A stretch of DNA of 23,965 nucleotides from a virus. A model generated the notes under the pieces. The model did not search any database. It was given only the letters and a program-made list of their open reading frames with translations, and was not told the DNA's origin. The stretch lies in IMG/VR virus record IMGVR_UViG_3300000576_000019, positions 2,948 through 26,912 of that record; one strand, 5' to 3'. This document shows, one piece after another, positions 1 through 5,940 of this stretch (positions are counted from its first letter, which is position 1; every line of letters begins with the position of its first letter). Made by a program: the position numbers and the translations under genes.

Positions 1-486
1 ATTCCCCGCAATGCTGACATCATCAGTTAGCCCAATAGTGAATGTGGAATCATTCAGCGTGGTTTCTATTTGATCAATCGCCCCTTGTATCACAATAGTA
101 TCACTATTTTCTATTACTGTATTAGTGACACCATCGCTCACTGCAAAAGTAGCATCTGATACCAAATTTTCAACGTAACGCTTAGTAGCAGCATCGGAGT
201 TTGCTATAGGATCAGCAAGATTGTTTATGTTTATACCAGAAACATCAATATTACCAGTTGGATTGATGACAATTTTATCAGAGGATGATATTCCAGAAGA
301 AGAAATTGTTATATTTTCAACCGAAATATTGCCGACGACGGCTAAATCAGAACTAGGGGTAGTTGTGCCTATTCCGACTCGGGCATTGCCGATATCAAAA
401 TATATTAAATCCCCTTGTATTGAAAGGTCGTTATCTCTTTGCAAATCTGTTTGCAACATCCGACCTGAAATTCGATTAATAGCCAT
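1..486 (-). CDS. Tail-fibre-like structural protein, N-terminal part
   Basis: The reading frame is open from an ATG at 486 to the left edge, giving 162 residues with the C-terminus outside the window. The protein begins MAINRISGRMLQTDLQRDND. It then has a VGIGTTTPSSDLAVVGNISV stretch, followed by repeated short beta-type segments (VSGININNLADPIANSDAATKRYVE). The G-x-G-T-T-x-P-x-S-x-L-x-V pattern and the AATKRYVE motif are typical of phage fibre and adhesin shafts. An AAGGAA ribosome site lies about 5 bases before the ATG. It is the most distal gene seen in a leftward late operon of fibre-like genes. The fibre assignment rests on motif style, and no receptor-binding domain is visible in this part. 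Confidence 0.6.
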   Translation of the reverse strand, partial: MAINRISGRMLQTDLQRDNDLSIQGDLIYFDIGNARVGIGTTTPSSDLAVVGNISVENITISSSGISSSDKIVINPTGNIDVSGININNLADPIANSDAATKRYVENLVSDATFAVSDGVTNTVIENSDTIVIQGAIDQIETTLNDSTFTIGLTDDVSIAGN

Positions 487-501
487 GCGTTTCCTTTAGG
501 G

Positions 502-509
502 TATTTATT
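502..509 (-). promoter_or_regulatory. Possible T4-type late promoter (AATAAATA)
   Basis: On the minus strand this reads AATAAATA, one base away from the T4 late box TATAAATA. It lies 15 bases before the ATG of the fibre gene at 486, with the AAGGAA ribosome site between. It is a weak match and is included because close variants of the same box precede several other genes here. Confidence 0.3.
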
Positions 510-555
510 TACGAAAGCACTTATCAAATATACAACCGGCGTCGCATAGTAAAAA

Positions 556-969
556 TCAACTAGCTTGGTTATTTGCCAAATTATGGATTACGTTTATAGA
601 CTCACCGATTGGCGGTGGTGATGCAAAAGTAATATCATTATCATTGCCGGTGATTGTATATGTAACAGGAGTTTGGTAAATTGATCCGATAAACACGATA
701 ATCTTTTCTTCTGACGATACTGTAGTATTCATGGAGAAGGTTACCGTGCTTCCATCGCCCACAAACGAATCAACAAAAACATCGGTTTCTCCCGCAATGT
801 TCACTGATTGCCAAAGAACACCATTGAAAAATTCCAGCGATCCGATATCTGTATTATACCGAAAACTGCCAAATACGGCTCCTTCTGGACGTGTTGTAGA
901 GTCGCCAGTAGGAACAACCACGCTTTTTGAAGCACTACGCAGCTGTCGGTTTTTTACAAAGTATCCCAT
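556..969 (-). CDS. Small fibre or virion-like protein, 137 aa
   Basis: The protein starts MGYFVKNRQLRSASKSVVVP and continues with a segment resembling short structural modules of marine T4-like phages (STTRPEGAVFGSFRYNTD, then a LEFFNGVLWQSV strand). The second half (DSFVGDGSTVTFSMNTTVSS, then IIVFIGSIYQTPVTYTITG) looks like a beta-sandwich of the kind seen in fibre-associated proteins. There is no signal peptide or membrane segment. Its ATG overlaps the stop of the upstream gene by one base (TAATG), so translation is probably coupled. It sits in a run of four fibre-like genes. The role is inferred from context and beta-rich composition, and I recognise no specific family. Confidence 0.6.
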   Translation of the reverse strand: MGYFVKNRQLRSASKSVVVPTGDSTTRPEGAVFGSFRYNTDIGSLEFFNGVLWQSVNIAGETDVFVDSFVGDGSTVTFSMNTTVSSEEKIIVFIGSIYQTPVTYTITGNDNDITFASPPPIGESINVIHNLANNQAS

Positions 970-1295
970 TATACCTCAGTGAAACTTATACACGTATTGA
1001 TCGCTGAGTTTTCGCTTGCACGAATTTGTATTTGATCACCATCTGCCAACAACAACTTTTCTCCACCAACAAAAAATTGATAGGTATCATCTGATACAAT
1101 TTCCAAATTTGACAGTACGATAGCCGATTCAGAAATTGTAGAAAAATCATTGATGTCACTAGGAACAACATATACATCAACAGTCACAGGAATTGTGCTG
1201 CTATTAGTCATACTAAAAAATGTAACAACAGTATCATTGACACTGGTGTATATTGTTTTTACAGTGGTATCAACTGTGTTTACTGCTATAGCCAT
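969..1295 (-). CDS. Small beta-rich virion-like protein, 108 aa
   Basis: The protein begins MAIAVNTVDTTVKTIYTSVN and is rich in alternating hydrophobic and Ser/Thr residues, which suggests a single beta-sandwich. The ending (LLADGDQIQIRASENSAINT) resembles small phage proteins associated with fibres or with head decoration. A GAGGAAA ribosome site precedes the ATG. It lies 14 bases after the upstream 214-aa gene and overlaps the next gene by one base, so it belongs to the same operon. No catalytic motif is visible. The function is not known to me, and a structural role is inference from its neighbours. Confidence 0.55.
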   Translation of the reverse strand: MAIAVNTVDTTVKTIYTSVNDTVVTFFSMTNSSTIPVTVDVYVVPSDINDFSTISESAIVLSNLEIVSDDTYQFFVGGEKLLLADGDQIQIRASENSAINTCISFTEV

Positions 1296-1309
1296 TTAAA
1301 TTCATTTCC

Positions 1310-1954
1310 TCAAAGTATTAAAGACAGTTTTCTTGCTCGTCTATATGCAACCAACTCATCAGTTACATCCGCATTATTCACATACACGCCGCTATCACCG
1401 AGATCAGGAGCATCACTATATACCACCGTTGCATTTGATACAGAATTTGGTTCTTGGTCAACGTGAACGAACGCTTGATTCCCATCTAGTGTTACACGAG
1501 ACTCCCCAACATTCACGGTAAAATAATCAGCTCCGCCGAATGTGGTGTTACCAGCCTTGAACTGCAATGCAAAGGTGTCGCCGCCTGGTGAGGCTGCAAT
1601 TGAAGTAGCCAACGGTACATATACCCCGTCACCATCTAAATCAACATCAGTAGAAACCTCCCACTGAAAGGTACCCGAGTTATATCGCAAACCAGCCAAT
1701 TCATTGGTGTTTGTCTGTGCGATTATGCCAACCTCTGGAAATTCTCCTGCGTTTTCAGCACCAAGAACCACATAAGGATCTTTTATTGTGGTTTCCTCAA
1801 CGTTTATCATCGTAGTGTCACCAATAACAGACAGGTTACCATCAATGGTTACTGTATGCGTTTGAATAGTAACATTATCCGATGACACATTCCCTGTGCT
1901 TGGATCAACTGTGATTAAGAAGTAATCGCCTGCAATTTTATTATAAATACTCAT
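1310..1954 (-). CDS. Fibre-like structural protein, 214 aa
   Basis: The protein starts MSIYNKIAGDYFLITVDPST and contains a shaft-like segment (VTIDGNLSVIGDTTMINVEE) followed by TTIKDPYVVLG. Together with the G-N-L-S-V-x-G-D motif this is common in long-fibre and curtain proteins of marine T4-like phages. The middle (VGIIAQTNTNELAGLRYNSG) and end (SDAPDLGDSGVYVNNADVTD) are also beta-rich. The last residues (ELVAYRRARKLSLIL) look like a helical tail. A TATAAATA box and a GAGGAAAGG ribosome site lie just upstream, so this gene probably starts its own late transcript that continues through the 108-aa and 137-aa genes. The fibre assignment is by motif only. Confidence 0.6.
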   Translation of the reverse strand: MSIYNKIAGDYFLITVDPSTGNVSSDNVTIQTHTVTIDGNLSVIGDTTMINVEETTIKDPYVVLGAENAGEFPEVGIIAQTNTNELAGLRYNSGTFQWEVSTDVDLDGDGVYVPLATSIAASPGGDTFALQFKAGNTTFGGADYFTVNVGESRVTLDGNQAFVHVDQEPNSVSNATVVYSDAPDLGDSGVYVNNADVTDELVAYRRARKLSLIL

Positions 1955-1966
1955 ATAACCCTTTCC

Positions 1967-2545
1967 TCAAGTATTTATACTTGAACTAAATGTATGGATA
2001 TCAACCTCAGAATAGTGTTTAATGCTCTCTAAACTAGGAACAGGTGCAGATCCTTCACCCACAACTCGGACAATCTTTGAATTTCCAAATGTTTCTAATA
2101 AAGTTTTAATCTGTTTTATCCAATTGCCAGCATATGTTGGGGCACTTCCTACCTCTCGATAATTTGGCGTTCCTGCATAGCAATTGTTAAACTCCTTGCT
2201 AGAACCACCGAAATCATGACCAATCAAGTAAACCAGTTTATATCCATGATCTAATGCTAGTGCAACGCTTACTGGTCCTGAACTCCAACCTTTCCAATGA
2301 TTGGGTATTTCCAAAGAACCCGCAGATGTATTGGGTCGTCTAGTATAAAATGGGTGTGATTTTGGATATCCACTGTTTTCTATCTCTTCTGCAATCCCTC
2401 TATCAGTAGCAACAAGTACATCTGGGGTCATATCTCTATACAGAGCATTACACCCATAAACACTTCCTCTCGTTTTTAGGAAATTGATATTAATAATAGA
2501 ACGGCTATTTCCATTGCCAATAGCATATGCAGTATGTTTTCCCAT
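1967..2545 (-). CDS. Rossmann-like protein resembling MptE/DUF115-type proteins, 192 aa
   Basis: The protein begins MGKHTAYAIGNGNSRSIINI. An N-terminal strand followed by G-N-G-x-S-R is the nucleotide-loop style seen in MptE-like/DUF115 proteins, which include flagellin and polysaccharide-modifying factors. Later segments VYGCNALYRDMTPDVLVATD and GYKLVYLIGHDFGG fit further Rossmann strands, and the D and H in GHDFGG could be active-site residues. The ATG overlaps the stop of the HsdS-like gene by one base (TAATG), with AGGA just before it. It lies immediately upstream of the fibre genes, so a role in modifying virion or surface glycans is possible. That role is inference from family resemblance. 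Confidence 0.55.
   Translation of the reverse strand: MGKHTAYAIGNGNSRSIININFLKTRGSVYGCNALYRDMTPDVLVATDRGIAEEIENSGYPKSHPFYTRRPNTSAGSLEIPNHWKGWSSGPVSVALALDHGYKLVYLIGHDFGGSSKEFNNCYAGTPNYREVGSAPTYAGNWIKQIKTLLETFGNSKIVRVVGEGSAPVPSLESIKHYSEVDIHTFSSSINT
1972..1979 (-). promoter_or_regulatory. T4-type late promoter (TATAAATA)
   Basis: This is a perfect TATAAATA box on the minus strand, 17 bases before the ATG at 1954. It lies inside the last codons of the upstream gene. It is also embedded in an exact inverted repeat, CAAGTAT-TT-ATACTTG, at 1968-1983. Confidence 0.7.
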
Positions 2546-2844
2546 TATCCTATTTTGATATCTTTTATATCAGAAGAACGAATTCCTACCAGATTTGTTG
2601 TTCCAGTTGGCTCGTAATGTCCTTTTTGCCAAACATTTTTCAATGCATAAAACAGGTATTCTGGAAGAAGCCCATCGCTCGTTACCTTTATACCAAAGTG
2701 TTCTGGGTTGTATTCTTTAACAGGTTTTCCCACTTTATCAGGTGTTCCTCGGCGTATGATCCAAAAATCTGCATCCGGCATATTTTTAGAAACCTGAATA
2801 TAGTTACCTAATTTATTTTCTGTTATTAATTCTTTATAACGCAT
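2545..2844 (-). CDS. HsdS-like single target-recognition-domain protein with possible capsid-targeting leader, 99 aa
   Basis: I take the start as ATG at 2844 (MRYKELITENKLGNY). The longer frame would run through a terminator hairpin at 2851-2877. Residues 27-99 resemble half of a type I restriction specificity subunit: DADFWIIRRGTPDKVGKP, then LLPEYLFYALKNVWQKGHY, then GTTNLVGIRSSDIKDIKIG. These match the usual R-x-G...YLYYAL...G-S/T-x-N-I...DI order. There is only one recognition domain and no conserved spacer helix, so it is not a full HsdS. The leader resembles T4 internal-protein capsid-targeting peptides (MKTYQEFI-x-E), with ITE as a possible gp21 cleavage site. No ribosome site is evident. 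Packaging and an anti-restriction role are inference. Confidence 0.55.
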   Translation of the reverse strand: MRYKELITENKLGNYIQVSKNMPDADFWIIRRGTPDKVGKPVKEYNPEHFGIKVTSDGLLPEYLFYALKNVWQKGHYEPTGTTNLVGIRSSDIKDIKIG

Positions 2845-2850
2845 ATTGAT

Positions 2851-2877
2851 AAAAAAGAGTCCCGTTAACGGGACTCT
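2851..2877 (-). terminator. Rho-independent terminator
   Basis: A perfect 22-base palindrome at 2856-2877 (AGAGTCCC, GTTAAC, GGGACTCT) is followed on the minus strand by TTTTTT. It lies 25 bases after the stop of the 166-aa gene and ends that transcript. Confidence 0.85.
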
Positions 2878-2901
2878 GTAACTCATATGACATATAGTAA
2901 T

Positions 2902-3402
2902 TTAGCTTGCATCTACTTGAACAGCAGATATGGTCACATTATCCACACCGTTAAGTACGGCACGATCACCAACATCAGGATCAGCTGCATTGAATGTTAC
3001 AATGTAACTGTTTCCGTCAAAGTCAATTCCCCATCTGTTTGAAAACCGTGCCAAACGGAAGCTAACTGAAGAATCATCAGTTGCGGTAACAGTCATTTCG
3101 TTATCGCCAAGAGAACCGTTATCTTTATCTACCAAAAAGCAAGCACCAACGTTGCCACCAACGTTGACAAGATACTTTTTGCTGCCTTTTTGACGAACAA
3201 TGAATCCATCGCCCTCGGCATTGTCACCGACTTTTGCTCGGCATGCAATCTGATTGCCGGAAAGTGCTACGTTGCCACCAACGACACCGTATGTGTTGCC
3301 GGCACCCTCTGGGTTATTGTAATACTCTGGATCTTGTGTTCTAATAGTACGATCTATATCGTTTGCTGTATTAGCATTTGCAATTTTTAATGGACGTCCC
3401 AT
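2902..3402 (-). CDS. Virion-like structural protein of marine T4-like phages, 166 aa
   Basis: The protein starts MGRPLKIANANTANDIDRTI. The MGRPLKI start resembles one I recall from small structural proteins of marine T4-like phages, but I cannot check this. The middle has GNTYGVVGGNVALSGNQIAC and FIVRQKGSKKYLVN, followed by beta strands to the end (ISAVQVDAS). It is beta-rich with no membrane segment. A strong AAGGAG ribosome site lies 7 bases before the ATG, which suggests high expression, as for a decoration or tail protein. A strong terminator follows. The upstream 90 bases contain small inverted repeats but no clear late box. The exact position in the virion is unknown. Confidence 0.6.
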   Translation of the reverse strand: MGRPLKIANANTANDIDRTIRTQDPEYYNNPEGAGNTYGVVGGNVALSGNQIACRAKVGDNAEGDGFIVRQKGSKKYLVNVGGNVGACFLVDKDNGSLGDNEMTVTATDDSSVSFRLARFSNRWGIDFDGNSYIVTFNAADPDVGDRAVLNGVDNVTISAVQVDAS

Positions 3403-3492
3403 TTTGTTTCTCCTTGTAGAAGTCCTATGCGGGTTCTAGCCGCTACGCAGTGGGTTAACGCTGCATAAAACACCGAATTGTGTTATAAATTA

Positions 3493-4191
3493 TTACTCAC
3501 CGTCTTCGGTGACGATGTCCCAACCATCTACCATTTCTTGGCTAATGCCACTGATTGATGTTAAGTCATTGATGGATTCCCATTCTCGCCCATCAATAAT
3601 ATCTTGTGCTCTAGCCTCATCAATGCCATGAAGACTTCTCAACTCATCCAATGTCGCTGTATTAACGTTGATAGATCCACTAACCGATGGTAACTCTAGC
3701 CCTACATCAATGACAAAATCACATGTCATAGTTGTTTGTTCAAAAATCGGGATATTCCACTGCCCACTGTGGTCGCTACGCTTTTCTAAACGACCAAAGT
3801 CGTCTTCATCTGGAACACCATCAATTTTTATATTTTCGTTAGGATCGGATATAATTAATCCAGTTTCACTATCTTCAACATGCCGAACATTGAGCAAGGT
3901 AGGGTTTTCTAAATCTTCATCTCCAATATATGTGGTTTCGGTATTTGTGTATAAAATATTACCAGATACCGCTGTTATAGACAAAGCGTGTGTGCCCGCC
4001 TCATCTGGTGCAATCCACTCTGCAATAACCGTCTCACCTTCAACATCTGAACCAGAGTAATTCATCGATTGTGTAGTGTCAGTCACAATGACACCAGAGT
4101 TAATTAATTCACCATCAACTCTTACCTCGATCTGAGCATCATCACCCGATTCATCGAATCCAACACCATAAAACAAAATCTTTCTACTCAT
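3493..4191 (-). CDS. CBM-like beta domain with ComEA-like helix-hairpin-helix tail, 232 aa
   Basis: Residues 1-90 form a beta domain (GDDAQIEVRVDGELINSGVI, later DEAGTHALSITAVSGN) resembling calcium-dependent carbohydrate-binding modules that bear a DAQIEVxVDG strand. Residues about 174-226 are a clear helix-hairpin-helix pair of the ComEA type: INVNTATLDELRSLHGIDEA, then a second hairpin DLTSISGISQEMVDG. ComEA-type domains bind DNA non-specifically. No signal peptide is visible. An AAGGA ribosome site precedes the ATG, which overlaps the stop of the ADP-ribosyltransferase-like gene (ATGA). The first 11 residues are identical to those of that neighbour. Here they read as a natural first strand of the beta domain. 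A virion protein touching both glycans and DNA is inference. Confidence 0.6.
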   Translation of the reverse strand: MSRKILFYGVGFDESGDDAQIEVRVDGELINSGVIVTDTTQSMNYSGSDVEGETVIAEWIAPDEAGTHALSITAVSGNILYTNTETTYIGDEDLENPTLLNVRHVEDSETGLIISDPNENIKIDGVPDEDDFGRLEKRSDHSGQWNIPIFEQTTMTCDFVIDVGLELPSVSGSINVNTATLDELRSLHGIDEARAQDIIDGREWESINDLTSISGISQEMVDGWDIVTEDGE

Positions 4192-4192
4192 T
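4160..4192 (-). repeat. Duplicated gene-start repeat, copy 1
   Basis: This 33-base exact repeat is shared with 4531-4563. It covers the ATG, nearly 11 codons (MSRKILFYGVG) and one base upstream of the ATG. The flanking bases differ on both sides. The ribosome sites lie outside the repeat and are different. Confidence 0.95.
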
Positions 4193-4562
4193 TTAATTCC
4201 TTTATCATCTCAGGGTTAAACAAGTCATGATCATGATAAACCAAAGCCTCTTTACCACTCACACCATGCAACCCAGCCTTCTTGTCATTGAAGAAAAATA
4301 ACACCCGATCACCATAGGTCTCTGAGGTTGGATCTTCATCAATAGCATTGTCACCCATCTCACTTTTGGGCAAATCTATGTAATATACATAACCATATGC
4401 TCCCGCATATTCTCTCGCCAATTCTACACTATCAGTCCAAGTACTATATCCCCGCATAGCATCTGTCGTTGATAAATCATAATCGGGATCAAACTCTCTC
4501 TCCAACCCACGATATAATCGTATCTTATCACCAACACCATAAAACAAAATCTTTCTACTCAT
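4188..4562 (-). CDS. ADP-ribosyltransferase-like protein, 124 aa
   Basis: After an 11-residue leader shared with its neighbour, the protein has LYRG at residues 16-19 (R18 as the possible first catalytic residue). It then has GYSTWTDSVELAREYA with S40-T41 at the start of a helix, and YGYVYYIDLP as the following strand. GKEALVYH near the end contains E105. This R, S-T, E order and spacing fits the R-S-E class of mono-ADP-ribosyltransferases, to which T4 Alt, ModA and ModB belong, but the usual E-x-E is reduced to one Glu. A GGAG ribosome site and a CATAAATA box lie upstream, so expression is late. Targets are unknown. A similarly folded non-enzymatic domain cannot be excluded. Confidence 0.5.
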   Translation of the reverse strand: MSRKILFYGVGDKIRLYRGLEREFDPDYDLSTTDAMRGYSTWTDSVELAREYAGAYGYVYYIDLPKSEMGDNAIDEDPTSETYGDRVLFFFNDKKAGLHGVSGKEALVYHDHDLFNPEMIKELK

Positions 4563-4563
4563 T
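4531..4563 (-). repeat. Duplicated gene-start repeat, copy 2
   Basis: This is the second copy of the 33-base exact repeat at 4160-4192, offset by 371 bases, and it is the start of the ADP-ribosyltransferase-like gene. The next in-frame Met is at residue 36, inside the conserved domain, so this gene appears to depend on the copied start. Confidence 0.95.
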
Positions 4564-4587
4564 AATTTTCTCCAAAATCATTTAATA

Positions 4588-4595
4588 TATTTATG
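4588..4595 (-). promoter_or_regulatory. Probable T4-type late promoter (CATAAATA)
   Basis: The minus-strand box CATAAATA lies 25 bases before the ATG at 4562. The same variant precedes the tape-measure gene at 17150-17157. Confidence 0.5.
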
Positions 4596-4622
4596 CAACT
4601 GATAGAACAATTCGCTATGGGG

Positions 4623-5087
4623 TTAATCTTTGGGAGATCTCGTCATTTCTTGTGCCCCATCATCATCTGGAACAAATCCATGTCGCTTATACCAGTTCTT
4701 CAACTGACTGGTTTTTGTAGATGCATAACCTTTAGCATATAAATTTACAGGAAGTTTATGTTTGTCTGCCAACGAATTTACATACCTAAGTGCTCGTGAT
4801 CCTGCTCCAGAACCCGGTTGATGAGATTGTATATCTTTAATATGAACACCATCACCGTCATGAAAAACAACAACATGAGCATCACCAATAATTCTAGCAC
4901 TACTATTGAGTGGGTGTTGGGTTGTGTTTGCAATAAACTCTCTCATGAATTCATCACCACGTTTACGATTTTCTTCGCCACGCTTGCCTTTATCATCAAA
5001 TCCACGGAGACGAACCGTATTATCATTCAAATACTGTTTTCTATTAATCATCAGCGTTTTTCCATTGCTACAAACATACTTATGCAT
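4623..5087 (-). CDS. GNAT-like acetyltransferase, 154 aa
   Basis: The C-terminal half fits the GNAT fold. VVVFHDGDGVHIKDIQSHQP gives the central strands. PGSGAGSRALRYVNSLADKH (residues 91-110) is a motif A-like acetyl-CoA pyrophosphate loop and helix. LPVNLYAKG is the next strand, and LKNWYKRHGFVP (residues 129-140) is the typical final helix and strand with a Tyr. The first 60 residues are basic (KGKRGEENRKRGDEFMREF) and not recognisable. No good ribosome site precedes the ATG. Related small GNAT-like proteins occur in marine T4-like phages. The substrate is unknown. It is the first gene of the leftward group that ends at the terminator at 2851-2877. Confidence 0.6.
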   Translation of the reverse strand: MHKYVCSNGKTLMINRKQYLNDNTVRLRGFDDKGKRGEENRKRGDEFMREFIANTTQHPLNSSARIIGDAHVVVFHDGDGVHIKDIQSHQPGSGAGSRALRYVNSLADKHKLPVNLYAKGYASTKTSQLKNWYKRHGFVPDDDGAQEMTRSPKD

Positions 5088-5484
5088 TCAAAAATATCAA
5101 TAAGATTAAACTTATGCCATTTTATCAAGGAGATTACTGCGCTTCGCTTGTAACCCCTTTCCGGTCGAGATTTTCTAGAAAATCCCGCCGGCTTATTCTA
5201 AATCCGAGAAATACACATCTCAATCATATAATCCATTTCATTATCAATACGGAAAACATCGATTCTCCTAGATGATGATCACCACTTCTTGATGGAATGA
5301 ATCATGGACGAGAATGGATATTTGATGTCATGATATCTTCTCCATAAGGCTGACAATATTAATCTTCCATAAGGTTGACGATATTGAGATCCATGGGTTC
5401 CCCTACCATTAGGGTAGGAAGGTAGGAAGGTTTTTTGATGTATGATATTGCTTAGAAATGAGTGTGATTATTTTGTGAAAAAAC
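5088..5484. other. Gene-free segment with palindromes and repeats
   Basis: I see no gene of credible length here. A 16-base perfect palindrome GATTTTCTAGAAAATC lies at 5170-5185, flanked by CCGG on both sides, and could form one long hairpin. Two imperfect direct repeats lie at 5336-5387. A CCTACC-ATTAG-GGTAGG hairpin at 5402-5418 is followed by a purine repeat and TTTTTT at 5431-5436. The segment separates leftward genes from the rightward gene at 5547. Confidence 0.5.
5336..5387. repeat. Two tandem ~26-bp imperfect repeats
   Basis: Both copies share CCATAAGG-Y-TGAC-R-ATATT, the first at about 5336-5362 and the second at 5363-5387. They lie about 100-150 bases upstream of the plus-strand promoter at 5485 and could be binding sites for a regulator. 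No regulator is identified. Confidence 0.5.
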
Positions 5485-5513
5485 TTGAAATCAAAGTAGA
5501 TAATTGCTATGAT
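5485..5513 (+). promoter_or_regulatory. Sigma70-type promoter TTGAAA-17-TATGAT
   Basis: TTGAAA lies at 5485-5490 and TATGAT at 5508-5513, with an exact 17-base spacer. The predicted start is near 5520, giving a short leader before the ATG at 5547. It differs from the late boxes in this window and suggests early or host-polymerase expression. Confidence 0.7.
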
Positions 5514-5546
5514 CATATTTCACTTAGTTAGATAGGTTTGATTGTT

Positions 5547-5900
5547 ATGATTAATCAAGATCGCATTACTAATGTTGTTGCCATGAACCAAAAAGAATTG
5601 TATGCAGCTGCAGCAAAGGCTCAAATGGCAAGTGCTAACGTGTCGAATGTTCGTCCTGCTAATGGTTGTGGAAGGGTTTATGTTACCGTTGGATACAAAA
5701 CGATAAACAAAAACTCAAAAGCAACCAAAACACTAGAATCAGTTGGATTTCGGATGACTCGCCGACCATACAATTCTGGTCTTCACATTTATGTGGGGTA
5801 TGATAATGCATCAGGCAGAGAACTTGCGATGGGAGAAGCAATTGCTCAATCATTCAGAGACTCAGGAATTGCTGCTTTCGCTGATGCTGACGCAGATTAG
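5547..5900 (+). CDS. Small conserved-looking protein of unknown function, 117 aa
   Basis: I prefer ATG at 5547 (MINQDRITNVVAMNQKELYA) to a TTG at 5538, because the AGG at 5534-5536 sits at a workable distance. An Ala-rich helix is followed by NGCGRVYVTVG, SVGFRMTRRPYNSGLHIYVG and YDNASGRELAMGEAIAQSF, suggesting a small alpha/beta domain. The end is acidic (FADADAD). There are no membrane or catalytic motifs. I recall similar short proteins in other phages but know no function. It is the only plus-strand gene between 1 and 17167, and it has its own promoter and terminator, so it is an independent cassette dropped among late genes. Confidence 0.75.
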   Translation: MINQDRITNVVAMNQKELYAAAAKAQMASANVSNVRPANGCGRVYVTVGYKTINKNSKATKTLESVGFRMTRRPYNSGLHIYVGYDNASGRELAMGEAIAQSFRDSGIAAFADADAD

Positions 5901-5905
5901 ATTGT

Positions 5906-5932
5906 AGTGGGGATGATTATCCCCACTTTTTT
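5906..5932 (+). terminator. Rho-independent terminator
   Basis: A 9-bp perfect stem AGTGGGGAT / ATCCCCACT with a GATT loop is followed by TTTTTT. It starts 6 bases after the stop of the plus-strand gene. Confidence 0.95.
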
Positions 5933-5940
5933 AATAGCAA

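Noticed and set aside
1942-1949. Plus-strand TATAAATA
   Set aside because: It lies inside the start of a minus-strand gene with no plus-strand gene downstream, so it is probably chance.
1-2545. Diversity-generating retroelement acting on the fibre genes
   Set aside because: No reverse transcriptase, template repeat or variable repeat pair is visible.
3427-3466. tRNA-like T-loop (GGTTCTAG) and D-arm-like GGGTTAACGC
   Set aside because: The elements are in the wrong order for a tRNA and no acceptor or anticodon stem can be built.
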